Below, piece by piece: positions 6,606-15,008 of a DNA stretch of 15,068 nt (positions are counted from its first letter, which is position 1; each line of letters starts with the position of its first letter). Below the pieces are notes generated by a model that saw only the letters and a program-made list of their open reading frames with translations, had not been told where the DNA came from and searched no databases. Both the position numbers and the translations under genes were made by a program. This DNA is from Alphaproteobacteria bacterium (GTDB lineage Bacteria; Pseudomonadota; Alphaproteobacteria; Rickettsiales; SXRF01): assembly GCA_019243895.1 (NCBI GenBank), contig JAFATP010000300.1, positions 1 to 15,068 of the forward strand. Direction: 5' to 3'.

Positions 6606-8453
6606 ATGGAAAATACCGAACGGCATCCCTTCAGCGCCGAGGTGGGCAAAGTGCTGCGCCTGATGGTGCATTCCCTCTACACCAACAAGGATATTTTCCT
6701 GCGGGAGCTGATCGCCAATGCCTCCGACGCCTGCGACAAGCTGCGCTATGAGGCATTAACCAGGCCCGAGTTGTTAGGAAATGATCCTGAACTCGCCATC
6801 ACCATCGCCTGCGATAAAAAGGCACGCACCGTCACCGTCTCCGACAACGGCATCGGCATGACGCGGCAGGAGCTGGTGGAGAATCTCGGCACCATCGCCC
6901 GCTCCGGCACGCAGTCCTTTCTTGAGCAATTCGCACATGCAGGCAAAAAAGACATGCCGCTGATCGGCCAGTTCGGCGTCGGATTTTATTCGTCTTTCAT
7001 GGTGGCGGACCGGGTGGAGGTGCTTTCCACGGCGGCGGGAACCGAAGAAACATGGAAATGGGAATCGGACGGCGCGGGCGAATTTCAGGTGGGCAAGGCC
7101 CCGAACACGCCGCGCGGCACGCGGGTGACATTGCATATCAAGCCCGGCGAGGATGTTTACCTGGATGCGTTCCGCCTGCGTCACATCGTGCAGCTTTACG
7201 CGGACCATATCGGCTTTCCCGTCGAACTAGCCGACGAGGAGGGCGGAAAGGAGAAAGTGAATCAGGCCTCCGCCTTATGGACGCGGCCGAAAAAGGATAT
7301 CTCCCAAGAGCAGTATCTGGAATTTTACCGCCATGCGGCGCATCAGCCGGACGAGCCGTTCATGATCCTGCATCACAAGGCGGAAGGGCGCATCGAGTTT
7401 ACCGCGCTGCTTTTCATTCCCAGCCTGAAGCCGTTCGACCTTTTTCACCCGGACCGCAAGCGGCGGGTGAAGCTGTATGTCAAGCGCGTGTTCATCACGG
7501 ACGAGGGGCTGGACATCGTGCCCGCGTATCTCCGGTTCCTGCGCGGCGTGGTGGATTGCGAAGACTTGCCGCTGAATATCAGCCGAGAGACGTTGCAGGC
7601 CAATCCCATCCTGGCGAAAGTGCGTGAGACGCTGGTGAAGAAAGTGCTTTCCGAGCTTAAAAAGCGCATGGAGACGGAGCCGGGAGCGTATGATGCCTTC
7701 TGGCAGAATTTCGGTGCGGTGCTGAAGGAAGGTTTATGCGAGGCCAACACGCCGCGCGAATCGATCCTGGAAGTGTGCCGCTTCGCCAGCACCAAGGAAG
7801 CCTTAACCGGGCTGGACGCGTATCTTTCGCGGATGCAGCCGGGGCAGGAGGACATTTATTATCTTACCGGCGAGCGGCTGGAATCGCTGCAGGCCAGTCC
7901 GCAGCTTGAAGGATTCCGGCGGCGCGGCATCGAGGTGCTGCTGCTTTCCGACCATGTGGACGATTTCTGGCTGACGCTGGTGCAGGAGTATAAGGGAAAG
8001 CATTTTAAATCCGTCACCCGCGCCGACATCGCTTTGCCGCCGGCGGAGGAAAGTCAGGCCGAAGAAGCCCCATCCGCGGATGCGCTGGTTGCGCGGTTCA
8101 AGCAGGTGCTGGACGGGCAGGTGAGCGACGTGCGCGTCACCACCAAGCTTATCGAAAGCCCCGCCTGCCTGGCGGTGGCGGAAGGGGCGATGGATATCCG
8201 CCTGGAACGCTTCCTGGTGGAACAGAAGCAATTGCCCGGCGCCCAGCCGAAGATTCTCGAGCTGAACCCGGCGCACCCCATTCTTAAAGCGCTGTCGGCG
8301 AAGCTGGATGATGCGGATGCCGCGGAAGAGATCGCCGACGTGGCGTGGCTGCTGCTGGACCAGGCGCGCATCCTCGAAGGCGAGGAAGTGGCCGATCCCG
8401 CCGCATTCGCCCGCCGGTTGAACGAAGCGGTGCAAAAGCGCTTGGCGGCATGA
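6606..8453 (+). CDS. htpG: Molecular chaperone HtpG (Hsp90 family)
   Basis: A 615-residue bacterial Hsp90, close to the usual 620-640. It is an ATP-driven homodimeric cytoplasmic chaperone that remodels client proteins with DnaK. The GHKL ATPase domain carries ELIANASDACDKLR (34-47), DNGIGM (80-85), GTIARSGT (95-102) and GQFGVGFYS (121-129). The middle domain contains the conserved LPLNISRETLQ segment with its catalytic-loop arginine. The C-terminal dimerisation domain includes LELNPAHPILKAL, and there is no eukaryotic MEEVD tail. The ATG at 6606 follows GGAAGGA with about nine bases between; an ATG at 6599 is out of frame. The gene probably has its own heat-shock-type promoter. The downstream transhydrogenase genes start 48 bases later, without a canonical terminator between. 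Confidence 0.98.
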   Translation: MENTERHPFSAEVGKVLRLMVHSLYTNKDIFLRELIANASDACDKLRYEALTRPELLGNDPELAITIACDKKARTVTVSDNGIGMTRQELVENLGTIARSGTQSFLEQFAHAGKKDMPLIGQFGVGFYSSFMVADRVEVLSTAAGTEETWKWESDGAGEFQVGKAPNTPRGTRVTLHIKPGEDVYLDAFRLRHIVQLYADHIGFPVELADEEGGKEKVNQASALWTRPKKDISQEQYLEFYRHAAHQPDEPFMILHHKAEGRIEFTALLFIPSLKPFDLFHPDRKRRVKLYVKRVFITDEGLDIVPAYLRFLRGVVDCEDLPLNISRETLQANPILAKVRETLVKKVLSELKKRMETEPGAYDAFWQNFGAVLKEGLCEANTPRESILEVCRFASTKEALTGLDAYLSRMQPGQEDIYYLTGERLESLQASPQLEGFRRRGIEVLLLSDHVDDFWLTLVQEYKGKHFKSVTRADIALPPAEESQAEEAPSADALVARFKQVLDGQVSDVRVTTKLIESPACLAVAEGAMDIRLERFLVEQKQLPGAQPKILELNPAHPILKALSAKLDDADAAEEIADVAWLLLDQARILEGEEVADPAAFARRLNEAVQKRLAA

Positions 8454-8468
8454 GCGGAATGCGCTAAT

Positions 8469-8497
8469 TCTCCTGTCGGCTGGGTGCAGACAGGAGA
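8469..8497 (+). promoter_or_regulatory. Hairpin sequestering the pntA1 ribosome binding site
   Basis: TCTCCTGTC (8469-8477) and GACAGGAGA (8489-8497) are perfectly complementary over 9 bp around an 11-base loop. The Shine-Dalgarno AGGAG (8492-8496), five bases before the pntA1 ATG at 8502, lies entirely in the 3' arm, so folding would block initiation. It sits in the 48-base gap after htpG. It could be an RNA thermometer, a protein-responsive operator or an attenuating hairpin; no T-run follows, so it is not a canonical terminator. Confidence 0.55.
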
Positions 8498-8501
8498 CCG
8501 C

Positions 8502-9617
8502 ATGAAACTTGCCGTGCTGAAGGAACGTGGCTCCGGCGAAGCGCGCGTGGCGGTGACTCCGGAGATCGCCAGGAAATATATTCAGGCCGGGTTCGCGGTG
8601 GCGCTGGAAGCGGGCGCGGGGCTGGAATCGGAGTTTTCCGATGATGTTTATGCTAAAGCGGGCGTGAGCGTGAGCAGCGCAGCGGAAGCGCTGGCAGGGG
8701 CCGATATACTGCTTGCGGTGCGGCCGCCGGAAGCGGAGCTGCTGCAGCGCCTGCCGGAGAATGGCTGGCTGATCGGCATGCTGGAGCCGCACCGGCTGGA
8801 CGCCCATCTTCCGTCTCTCTCGCAACGCGGGCTGACGGCGTTTTCGCTGGAGCTGCTGCCGCGCATTTCGCGGGCGCAAGGAATGGACGTGCTCTCCTCG
8901 CAAAGCAATCTCGCCGGTTACCGCGCGGTGATCGAGGCGGTGGCGGCTTTGCGCAAGGCGGTGCCGATGATGATGACGGCGGCGGGCACGGTGGCGCCGG
9001 CCAAGGCGCTGGTTCTGGGGGCGGGCGTGGCCGGGTTGCAGGCCATCGCCACAGCGCGGCGGCTGGGGGCGGTGGTGACGGCGTTTGACGTGCGCGCGGC
9101 GGCCAAGGAACAGGTGGAAAGCCTGGGCGCTAAATTCATCGCGGTGGCCTCGGATGAAAAAGGCGAGGCGAAGGGCGGTTACGCCAAGGAAATGAGCGAG
9201 GATTATCAGCGCCGCCAGCGAGAGCTGATTCATGAGGTGGCGGTGAAGCAGGATATGATTGTCACCACCGCGCTGGTTCCCGGCAAGCCGGCGCCGGTGC
9301 TGATTACGGAGGAAACGGTGCGCGCCATGAAACCGGGCGCGGTGATTGTGGATCTGGCGGCGGCCAGCGGCGGCAACTGCCCGCTGACCGAGCCGGACCA
9401 AGCAGTGGATATCGGAGGAGTGACGCTGATCGGCTTCACCAACCTGCCGTCGCGCGTGGCGGCGGATGCCAGCCCGCTCTATGCGCGCAATCTTTTTAAT
9501 TTCGTCACCGGCCTGCTGGTGAAGGACGGCAGGCTGGAGCCGAACTGGGACGACGAGCTAATCACCGGCACCATGCTCACCCGCAACGGGCAGGTGGTGC
9601 ATGCCGGCTTCCGATAG
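8502..9617 (+). CDS. pntAA: Proton-translocating NAD(P) transhydrogenase subunit alpha part 1 (NAD(H)-binding, domain I)
   Basis: A 371-residue soluble subunit that binds NAD(H) and passes hydride to NADP+ held by PntB, driven by inward proton flow through the membrane subunits. Visible features are the N-terminal MKLAVLKER...EARVAVTP (1-20), the nucleotide-binding GAGVAGLQA (173-181) with FDVR (195-198), the conserved RQRELIHE (238-245), and the TALVPGKPAPVLIT and SGGNC segments. The ATG at 8502 follows AGGAG by five bases. The frame is open six codons further upstream, but that lacks a ribosome binding site and departs from the family. The length is that of the split subunit of Rhodospirillum-type alphaproteobacteria, so the separate alpha-2 gene is normal and not a frameshift. 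The downstream gene begins after nine bases with its AGGAGG at the stop codon. Confidence 0.97.
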   Translation: MKLAVLKERGSGEARVAVTPEIARKYIQAGFAVALEAGAGLESEFSDDVYAKAGVSVSSAAEALAGADILLAVRPPEAELLQRLPENGWLIGMLEPHRLDAHLPSLSQRGLTAFSLELLPRISRAQGMDVLSSQSNLAGYRAVIEAVAALRKAVPMMMTAAGTVAPAKALVLGAGVAGLQAIATARRLGAVVTAFDVRAAAKEQVESLGAKFIAVASDEKGEAKGGYAKEMSEDYQRRQRELIHEVAVKQDMIVTTALVPGKPAPVLITEETVRAMKPGAVIVDLAAASGGNCPLTEPDQAVDIGGVTLIGFTNLPSRVAADASPLYARNLFNFVTGLLVKDGRLEPNWDDELITGTMLTRNGQVVHAGFR

Positions 9618-9626
9618 GAGGATGAC

Positions 9627-10151
9627 ATGACAGGAAAAGGAACGCGATGGCTGATAAGCATCTTAGGCTCGCTGGCGCTGCTGTTTGCGGGCATGGTGCT
9701 GGACGGATGGTGGAAAGGCGTTTCGGCGGTGTATGAGACGCGGCAATTCGCCATGATGTTCGTGCAGCGCTTTGCTTCCGGGTGGGATCCGGCGCTGCTG
9801 GAAAAACATGCGCACCCGGGGCTGCTGCAGGTGCTTCAGCAGGCGGGGCAGACGCCACAGGGCATTACCGCGCTGTACGCAAAGCTCGGCACGCTGCAGA
9901 AATTCGAAGGCTGCGCCGTGGAAAGCGCCGGAGCGTTCGTGGGCGCGCCGGCATATCGCTTGGCGCAGTATAAATGCAAGATCACCACCGAACATGCCGA
10001 CGCCACCATAATAATGCAGCTGCGCAAGGACGCGACCCATCCGTGGCAGATCATCGCGCTGTCGGTGACTTCACCGTATTTTCAGCAGGTGCTGAAGGTT
10101 AATGCGGACAAGCAAAAAGGAAGTGCGGATAAGGAGAAATCCCGTGACTGA
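9627..10151 (+). CDS. Unknown membrane-anchored protein inside the transhydrogenase operon
   Basis: A 174-residue protein I do not recognise. Residues 7-26 form one hydrophobic segment that acts as a signal anchor or uncleaved signal peptide, so the rest should face the periplasm. The body contains [21 protein letters not shown] (split around residues 45-65), a [10 protein letters not shown] segment and a strand-rich half (105-155) ending in [13 protein letters not shown]. This layout is reminiscent of NTF2-like/SnoaL alpha+beta folds, which is a guess from the pattern. Cys96 and Cys117 could form a disulfide. The tail is lysine-rich. AGGAGG (9616-9621) lies five bases before the ATG. Its end overlaps the pntA2 GTG start by eight bases, so it is firmly within the operon. 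Its role could be assembly or regulation of the membrane complex, but nothing proves this. Confidence 0.85.
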   Translation: MTGKGTRWLISILGSLALLFAGMVLDGWWKGVSAVYETRQFAMMFVQRFASGWDPALLEKHAHPGLLQVLQQAGQTPQGITALYAKLGTLQKFEGCAVESAGAFVGAPAYRLAQYKCKITTEHADATIIMQLRKDATHPWQIIALSVTSPYFQQVLKVNADKQKGSADKEKSRD

Positions 10152-10566
10152 CGCCTCCAGCATCACCGAGCGCGCCGCCGACCTGGCCCGCCAGGCTTCG
10201 CAGCTGGCGCAGGATACCGCCGCCATGCAGCAGGATTTCGCGCGCCACGGGGTGGTCGATCCGTTCGTGATGGGACTGACCGTGTTCGTGCTGGCCTGTT
10301 TCGTCGGCTATTACGTGGTGTGGAAGGTGACGCCCGCGCTGCACACGCCGCTGATGAGCGTTACCAACGCCATCTCCGGCATCATCATCGTCGGCGCCAT
10401 CATCGCGCTGGGCGCGGAAGGCGCTCCGCTGTCGCACTGGGCCGGGTTTGCCGCGGTGACACTCGCCTCGGTGAATATCTTCGGCGGTTTCATCGTCACC
10501 CAGCGCATGCTGGAAATGTTCCACAGGAAAACTTCCGCTAAACCCATCAAAGGAGAGCACCCATGA
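10144..10566 (+). CDS. pntAB: NAD(P) transhydrogenase subunit alpha part 2 (membrane domain)
   Basis: A 140-residue membrane subunit that, with the PntB helices, forms the proton channel of transhydrogenase. After a helical soluble lead (residues 1-38) come three hydrophobic segments. The first is [23 protein letters not shown], written here as roughly residues 39-61. The second is [16 protein letters not shown] and the third [25 protein letters not shown]. The [17 protein letters not shown] loop and [15 protein letters not shown] are family hallmarks. The likely start is a GTG at 10144, seven bases after AAGGAG (10131-10136); earlier in-frame codons lie inside the previous gene and are poorly conserved. 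It overlaps the preceding gene by eight bases and the following ATG by four (ATGA), so translation of the three is coupled. Confidence 0.94.
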   Translation: MTDASSITERAADLARQASQLAQDTAAMQQDFARHGVVDPFVMGLTVFVLACFVGYYVVWKVTPALHTPLMSVTNAISGIIIVGAIIALGAEGAPLSHWAGFAAVTLASVNIFGGFIVTQRMLEMFHRKTSAKPIKGEHP

Positions 10567-11063
10567 CCGAAGCAGGATGCAGAAAAAAATACGCTCTTTC
10601 GGCAGCCGCCGCCTTCATTTTCATTTTCATCTACGAGTGGGCGGTGCATAGCGTGCTGCTGCATCCGATCTATATGCAGACGGCCTCCGTGTGGCGACCG
10701 ATGGGGGAGATCCAGCGCATGATGCCGCTGGTGCTGCTGCGCCACGCCGCGCTGGCGCTGCTGCTGGCGGCGGTGTTCCTGAAATGCCGCGCCAGGGCGG
10801 GGGCATGCGCCGTTCCCACCGGTACGGCCGCCGACACGATGCCGCCGAGCAGCGGCGCGTATTGCCCGGTGAAATCCGGCGGCGCGTGCTTTGGCCTGAC
10901 CGTCGGCCTGCTGATGGGAATTATCGAGGCGGGATCGTATGCTTATATTCCCATCCCGGCGTCGCTCGCCATCCTCTGGTTCGCCGCCGCGCTGGTGGAA
11001 GGGCTGGGCGTCGGCATCGTGCTCTCGGCCATCTGCCATTGCTGCGCGCGTAAAGACGCATGA
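10563..11063 (+). CDS. Unknown four-helix membrane protein inside the transhydrogenase operon
   Basis: A 166-residue protein with four predicted membrane helices, at about residues 11-28, 54-74, 108-126 and 130-157. The first half carries [21 protein letters not shown], followed by [12 protein letters not shown] recall this arrangement from uncharacterised four-helix inner-membrane proteins of proteobacteria (a short charged loop with WRP before a second helix), but I cannot name a family with certainty. It is cysteine-rich: Cys6, 75, 82, 101, 109, 158, 160 and 161. The 76-107 loop is low in conserved-looking sequence. It starts in the pntA2 stop (ATGA) after GGAGAG and ends in the pntB start (ATGA), so it is translationally locked between two transhydrogenase subunits. 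An accessory or assembly role is inferred from position only. Confidence 0.85.
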   Translation: MTEAGCRKKYALSAAAAFIFIFIYEWAVHSVLLHPIYMQTASVWRPMGEIQRMMPLVLLRHAALALLLAAVFLKCRARAGACAVPTGTAADTMPPSSGAYCPVKSGGACFGLTVGLLMGIIEAGSYAYIPIPASLAILWFAAALVEGLGVGIVLSAICHCCARKDA

Positions 11064-12451
11064 GCAGCATTGCCGCGCTGTTATACCTCGCCGCCTCGGT
11101 GTGCTTCATCATGGCGCTGAAGGGGCTTTCCTCGCCCGTCAGCGCCCGGCGCGGCAATCTGCTCGGCATGGCGGGCATGGGCATCGCCGCCGCCACCACG
11201 CTGGCCATGCCGGGAGTGGGCAATTACGGATTGATCCTGCTCGGCATCATTGCGGGCGGAACGGCTGGCGCGGTCATTGCGCGGAAGATCGCCATGACCG
11301 CCATGCCCCAGCTGGTGGCGGCGTTTCATTCGCTGGTGGGCGCGGCGGCGGTGCTGATCGCGCTTGCCGCGCTGTGGTCGCCGCAGGCGTATGGCATCGG
11401 CCATGACAGCGACATTCATTTCGCCAGCCTGATCGAGATGAGCCTGGGCGCCGCCATCGGCGCCATTACGTTTTCCGGCTCGGTGGTGGCCTTCGCCAAG
11501 CTGCAGGGCCTGCTTTCCGGCAAGCCGCTGCGCTTCCCGGCGCAGCGCATGGTGAACCTGGCGCTGGCGGTGGGGCTGCTGGTGCTGCTGGTGCTGTTCT
11601 GCCTCACCGCGTCGAAACCCATTTTCCTATTGCTGGTGCTGCTGGCCGCCGTGGCGGGGCTGCTGTTGATCCTTCCCGTCGGCGGCGCGGACATGCCTGT
11701 GGTGATTTCCATGCTGAACTCGTATTCCGGGTGGGCCGCCTCCGGCATCGGCTTCACGCTGGGCAACCAGCTGTTGATCATCACCGGCGCGCTGGTGGGC
11801 GCCAGCGGCGCCATCCTTTCCTACATCATGTGCAAGGCGATGAACCGCTCGCTGCTGAACGTCATTTTCGGCGCGCTGAAAAACTCAGGGCCGGCGGCGG
11901 AAGCCGAAGCAGGCGAACAGAAGCCGGTGAAGGCGGGCAGCCCGGAAGATGCGGCGTTCATTCTGCAGAACGCCAGCTCCGTTATCATCGTGCCAGGATA
12001 CGGCATGGCGGTGGCTCAGGCGCAGCACGCGGTGCGCGAGGTGGCCGAAGAGCTGGAAAAGGAAGGCATCCGCGTGCGCTATGCCATTCACCCGGTGGCG
12101 GGCCGTATGCCCGGGCACATGAACGTGCTGCTGGCCGAGGCCAACGTGCCGTATGACAGCGTGTTCGAGCTGGAAGAGATCAACCCCGAATTCGGCACCA
12201 CCGACGTGGCTTATGTCATCGGCGCTAATGACGTGACCAACCCGGCGGCCAAGAATAATCCGCAAAGCCCCATTTACGGCATGCCGGTGCTCGAGGTGGC
12301 GGCGGCGAAAACCGTGATCTTCGTCAAGCGCGGCATGAGCGCGGGCTATGCGGGCATTGATAACGAGCTGTTCTACCGCGACAACACCATGATGCTGTTT
12401 GGTGACGCCAAAAAGGTGACGGAAGCGCTGGTGAAAGCGCTGAAGCAGTAA
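11060..12451 (+). CDS. pntB: NAD(P) transhydrogenase subunit beta
   Basis: A 463-residue subunit, the standard length. The N-terminal 270 residues hold about nine membrane helices of domain II, including His90 in [11 protein letters not shown], the counterpart of the proton-conducting histidine of the E. coli enzyme, and [12 protein letters not shown] (139-150). The [14 protein letters not shown] segment is at 219-232. A hydrophilic linker (275-295) leads to domain III, which binds NADP(H): [12 protein letters not shown] (311-322), [18 protein letters not shown] (344-361), [10 protein letters not shown] (388-397) and [10 protein letters not shown] (423-432). The protein therefore carries half the proton channel and the NADP site. 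The ATG at 11060 lies in an ATGA overlap and has no strong ribosome binding site of its own, so initiation probably depends on the upstream gene. No canonical terminator follows. Confidence 0.98.
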   Translation: MSSIAALLYLAASVCFIMALKGLSSPVSARRGNLLGMAGMGIAAATTLAMPGVGNYGLILLGIIAGGTAGAVIARKIAMTAMPQLVAAFHSLVGAAAVLIALAALWSPQAYGIGHDSDIHFASLIEMSLGAAIGAITFSGSVVAFAKLQGLLSGKPLRFPAQRMVNLALAVGLLVLLVLFCLTASKPIFLLLVLLAAVAGLLLILPVGGADMPVVISMLNSYSGWAASGIGFTLGNQLLIITGALVGASGAILSYIMCKAMNRSLLNVIFGALKNSGPAAEAEAGEQKPVKAGSPEDAAFILQNASSVIIVPGYGMAVAQAQHAVREVAEELEKEGIRVRYAIHPVAGRMPGHMNVLLAEANVPYDSVFELEEINPEFGTTDVAYVIGANDVTNPAAKNNPQSPIYGMPVLEVAAAKTVIFVKRGMSAGYAGIDNELFYRDNTMMLFGDAKKVTEALVKALKQ

Positions 12452-12487
12452 CAGCCGCGCCAAAACCAATAGTCCTGGTGAGATTCG

Positions 12488-12493
12488 TATAAT
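12488..12493 (+). promoter_or_regulatory. Consensus -10 hexamer overlapping the start of the 89-residue gene
   Basis: A perfect TATAAT occupies 12488-12493 and overlaps the ATG at 12492. The hexamer 17 bases upstream (ACCAAT, 12465-12470) is not a recognisable -35. If it is active, RNA would start near 12500 and the second in-frame ATG at 12507 would be almost leaderless. Confidence 0.25.
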
Positions 12494-12761
12494 GGCCAGA
12501 GAGACTATGCTCCAATTAATTGAGGATGCATTAAAAACCGGCGGGATTAAGGTAAAACGCACTGAAGACAAGGATGATCCCGATCTGGTCGTAACGGATA
12601 AGGGCTACGCTTCGGTGCTGAATGAAATGGCCGCATACAAGGGGCCGGATGGTAAGCCCATTCTCTCGCGCGACATGCAGCAAAAGCTGGAGACCACAAT
12701 TGGACAAGATCTGTCAGCTTCCCCTTTGGCACGCGGTTCATTAAATGGCGCGCATCGCTGA
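12492..12761 (+). CDS. Small hypothetical charged protein
   Basis: An 89-residue soluble protein I do not recognise. It is rich in Asp, Glu and Lys, with a short helical opening (MLQLIEDALKTGG), a charged turn (KVKRTEDKDDPDLVV), and a helical second half (YASVLNEMAAYKG, then SRDMQQKLETTIGQ). There are no cysteines except none visible, no signal and no membrane helix. GGTGAGA (12477-12483) lies eight bases before the ATG at 12492; the alternative ATG at 12507 would remove five residues. Its first codons are noticeably AT-richer than its neighbours (TTAATTGAGG, ATTAAAAACC), unlike the GC-rich third positions of pntB and hppA. It lies 40 bases after pntB and 132 before hppA and could be read from either pntB read-through or its own promoter. 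The function is unknown. Confidence 0.68.
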   Translation: MARETMLQLIEDALKTGGIKVKRTEDKDDPDLVVTDKGYASVLNEMAAYKGPDGKPILSRDMQQKLETTIGQDLSASPLARGSLNGAHR

Positions 12762-12762
12762 T

Positions 12763-12789
12763 CGGATATAGAGCGGCGCTTCGTATCCG
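12763..12789. other. Inverted repeat after the small gene
   Basis: CGGATA (12763-12768) pairs with TATCCG (12784-12789) across 15 bases, starting two bases past the stop codon. The enclosed AGCGGCGCT adds possible pairing. No T-run follows directly, so a terminator role is uncertain. Confidence 0.3.
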
Positions 12790-12798
12790 CTTAAACGA

Positions 12799-12829
12799 CT
12801 GCAATCCATTCATCTTTTTCTCATTGCAG
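12799..12829. promoter_or_regulatory. Inverted repeat in the hppA leader
   Basis: CTGCAAT (12799-12805) and ATTGCAG (12823-12829) are perfectly complementary and separated by a pyrimidine-rich 17-base spacer. It lies about 65-95 bases before the hppA ATG in the only longer gap of this half of the window. It could be a regulator-binding site or an mRNA leader hairpin. No convincing -35/-10 pair was found for hppA. Confidence 0.3.
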
Positions 12830-12893
12830 CGTTCGCCGTCTTATGGCATGACTGCATCCTCCCAATTTCCTCTAACATTGGCAGGATATTCTC

Positions 12894-14972
12894 ATGACGA
12901 CTATCGAATGGCTGATCATCGCCTGCGCCGTGGCCTCGTTGGTTTATGGCGTCACCACCATCCGTTCCATTCTGTCGGCTCCGGCGGGCACGGTGCGCAT
13001 GGTGGAGATCGCCGCCGCCATTCAGGAAGGCGCCGCGGCATATCTCAACCGCCAGTATAAAACCATCGCGGTGGTGGGAATCGTGATCTGCCTGGCGCTC
13101 GGCTTGCGGCTGGGCGCGTTCGTGGGCGCGGGCTTCGCCATCGGCGCCATCCTGTCCGCCACCACCGGCTATATCGGCATGAATATTTCCGTGCGCGCCA
13201 ACGTGCGCACGGCGGAAGCGGCGCGCAGCGGCATGCAGCAGGCGCTCTCGCTGGCGTTCAAATCCGGCGCGGTCACCGGTATGCTGGTGGTGGGCCTGGG
13301 CCTGCTCGGCATCAGCGGCTATTATTTCCTGATGCTGAACCTCGGCCTGGACGGCCATAAAATCCTGGAAGCGCTGGTGGCGCTCTCCTTCGGCGCATCG
13401 TTGATTTCCATCTTCGCCCGTCTTGGTGGCGGCATTTTCACCAAGGGCGCCGACGTGGGCGCGGACCTGGTGGGCAAGGTGGAAGCGGGCATCCCCGAGG
13501 ACGATCCGCGCAACCCCGCCGTGATCGCCGACAACGTTGGCGACAACGTGGGCGATTGCGCCGGCATGGCCGCCGACCTGTTCGAAACCTATGTGGTGAC
13601 GCTGGTGGCCACCATGCTGCTGGCCGCCGTCTATTTCAGCGGCGAGCTGTTGAACCGCATGATGCTTTACCCCCTGTCCATCGGCGCGGCGTGCATCATC
13701 ACCTCCATCTTCGGCACGTTTTTCGTGAAGCTGGATCAATCCCGCAACATCATGCGCGCGCTGTATCGCGGGCTGATCGTCACCGGCGTGCTGTCCGCCA
13801 TCGCCATCGCCGGCGTCACGGACAAGCTGTTCGGCATGCACAACGTGCTGATGGCCGCCGGCAGGCGCTTCACCGGCATGGACCTTTATATGTGCGCGCT
13901 GACCGGCCTGGTCGTCACCGCACTGCTGGTATGGATCACCGAATATTACACCTCCACCCGCTATCGTCCTGTACGCAGCGTGGCGAAAGCTTCCACTACC
14001 GGCCACGGCACCAACGTCATCCAGGGACTGGCCGTTTCCATGGAGGCCACAGCCCTGCCCGCGGTGGTGATCTGCGGCGGTATTCTGATCGCCTTCGCGC
14101 ATTGCGGCCTGTTCGGCATCGCGGTGGCGGCCACCACCATGCTGGCGCTGGCGGGCATGATCGTGGCGCTGGATGCTTACGGCCCGGTGACCGACAACGC
14201 GGGCGGCATCGCCGAAATGTCGGAACTGCCGAAGGAAGTCCGCGTCATCACCGACGCGCTGGATGCCGTGGGCAACACCACCAAGGCCGTCACCAAGGGC
14301 TATGCCATCGGCTCGGCAGCGCTGGCGTCGCTGGTGCTGTTCGCCGCCTATACGCAGGATCTGGAGCGCTATTTCCCGGGCGTGAAAGTGACATTCCTGC
14401 TCTCCGACCCCTATGTGGTGGTCGGCCTTTTCGTCGGCGGGGCGCTGCCGTATCTGTTCGGCGCGCTGGGCATGCAGGCGGTGGGACGCGCCGCCGGGAG
14501 CGTGGTGGTGGAAGTGCGCCGCCAGTTCAAGGAGATTCCCGGCATCATGGCGGGCACCACCAAGCCGGATTACGGCCGCGCCGTGGACATGCTGACCAAG
14601 GCGGCCATCCGCGAGATGATCGCGCCGTCGCTGCTGCCAGTGGGCATGCCGATCGTGCTGTTCTTCATCATCCGCGCCATCGCGGGCGAGGCCGCGGCGT
14701 TTGCCGCGCTGGGCGCGATGCTGCTGGGCATCATTGTCACCGGCCTGTTCGTCGCCATTTCCATGACGGCGGGCGGCGGCGCGTGGGATAATGCCAAGAA
14801 ATACATCGAGGAAGGCCATCACGGCGGCAAGGGCTCCGATGCTCATAAAGCGGCAGTGACGGGCGATACGGTGGGCGATCCGTATAAAGACACGGCCGGC
14901 CCGGCGATCAACCCGATGATCAAGATCGCCAATATTGTGGCCATCCTGCTGCTGGCCCTGCTGGCGGGGTAG
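12894..14972 (+). CDS. hppA: Membrane-bound K+-independent proton-pumping pyrophosphatase
   Basis: A 692-residue integral membrane enzyme that hydrolyses pyrophosphate and moves protons across the membrane; the length is usual for bacteria. The substrate and metal site shows in [13 protein letters not shown] (185-197), [19 protein letters not shown] (203-221) and [12 protein letters not shown]. The second active-site cluster is [14 protein letters not shown] (429-442). The C-terminal set is [15 protein letters not shown] (625-639) and [21 protein letters not shown] (657-677). The [10 protein letters not shown] segment (460-469) has Lys464 and Thr467 where K+-dependent enzymes have Ala and Gly, so this is the K+-independent, H+-pumping class. 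The ATG at 12894 follows AGGA (12883-12886) by seven bases. Its pumping could feed the transhydrogenase encoded just upstream. Gene ends in a TAG 96 bases before the window edge. Confidence 0.98.
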   Translation: MTTIEWLIIACAVASLVYGVTTIRSILSAPAGTVRMVEIAAAIQEGAAAYLNRQYKTIAVVGIVICLALGLRLGAFVGAGFAIGAILSATTGYIGMNISVRANVRTAEAARSGMQQALSLAFKSGAVTGMLVVGLGLLGISGYYFLMLNLGLDGHKILEALVALSFGASLISIFARLGGGIFTKGADVGADLVGKVEAGIPEDDPRNPAVIADNVGDNVGDCAGMAADLFETYVVTLVATMLLAAVYFSGELLNRMMLYPLSIGAACIITSIFGTFFVKLDQSRNIMRALYRGLIVTGVLSAIAIAGVTDKLFGMHNVLMAAGRRFTGMDLYMCALTGLVVTALLVWITEYYTSTRYRPVRSVAKASTTGHGTNVIQGLAVSMEATALPAVVICGGILIAFAHCGLFGIAVAATTMLALAGMIVALDAYGPVTDNAGGIAEMSELPKEVRVITDALDAVGNTTKAVTKGYAIGSAALASLVLFAAYTQDLERYFPGVKVTFLLSDPYVVVGLFVGGALPYLFGALGMQAVGRAAGSVVVEVRRQFKEIPGIMAGTTKPDYGRAVDMLTKAAIREMIAPSLLPVGMPIVLFFIIRAIAGEAAAFAALGAMLLGIIVTGLFVAISMTAGGGAWDNAKKYIEEGHHGGKGSDAHKAAVTGDTVGDPYKDTAGPAINPMIKIANIVAILLLALLAG

Positions 14973-14986
14973 GATTTTTCCCTGTC

Positions 14987-15008
14987 ACATCTCCGTCACG
15001 GGAGGTGT
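14987..15008 (+). terminator. Possible hairpin after hppA
   Basis: ACATCTCC (14987-14994) can pair with GGAGGTGT (15001-15008), eight pairs including one G-T, around a six-base loop. It starts 15 bases after the hppA stop. There is no T-run on its 3' side, so it is at best a weak or Rho-assisted terminator. The remaining 60 bases to the edge show nothing else I can support. Confidence 0.3.

Noticed and set aside
7803-9401. A 532-codon minus-strand open frame
   Set aside because: It is antisense to both htpG and pntAA, and its His/Arg/Gln-rich product has no domain features.
8502-10566. Transhydrogenase alpha subunit appearing broken into two pieces
   Set aside because: Separate alpha-1 and alpha-2 genes are normal in Rhodospirillum-type alphaproteobacteria, and each part has its own ribosome binding site, so this is not a frameshift or pseudogene.
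13556-14791. A 411-codon plus-strand open frame in another phase of hppA
   Set aside because: The His/Arg/Gly-rich translation has no family character, while the hppA phase is intact over the same bases.
12810-14846. A 678-codon minus-strand open frame
   Set aside because: It is fully antisense to hppA, whose protein matches its family from end to end. The antisense product is His/Gln/Asp-rich, as expected for a shadow of GC-rich codons.
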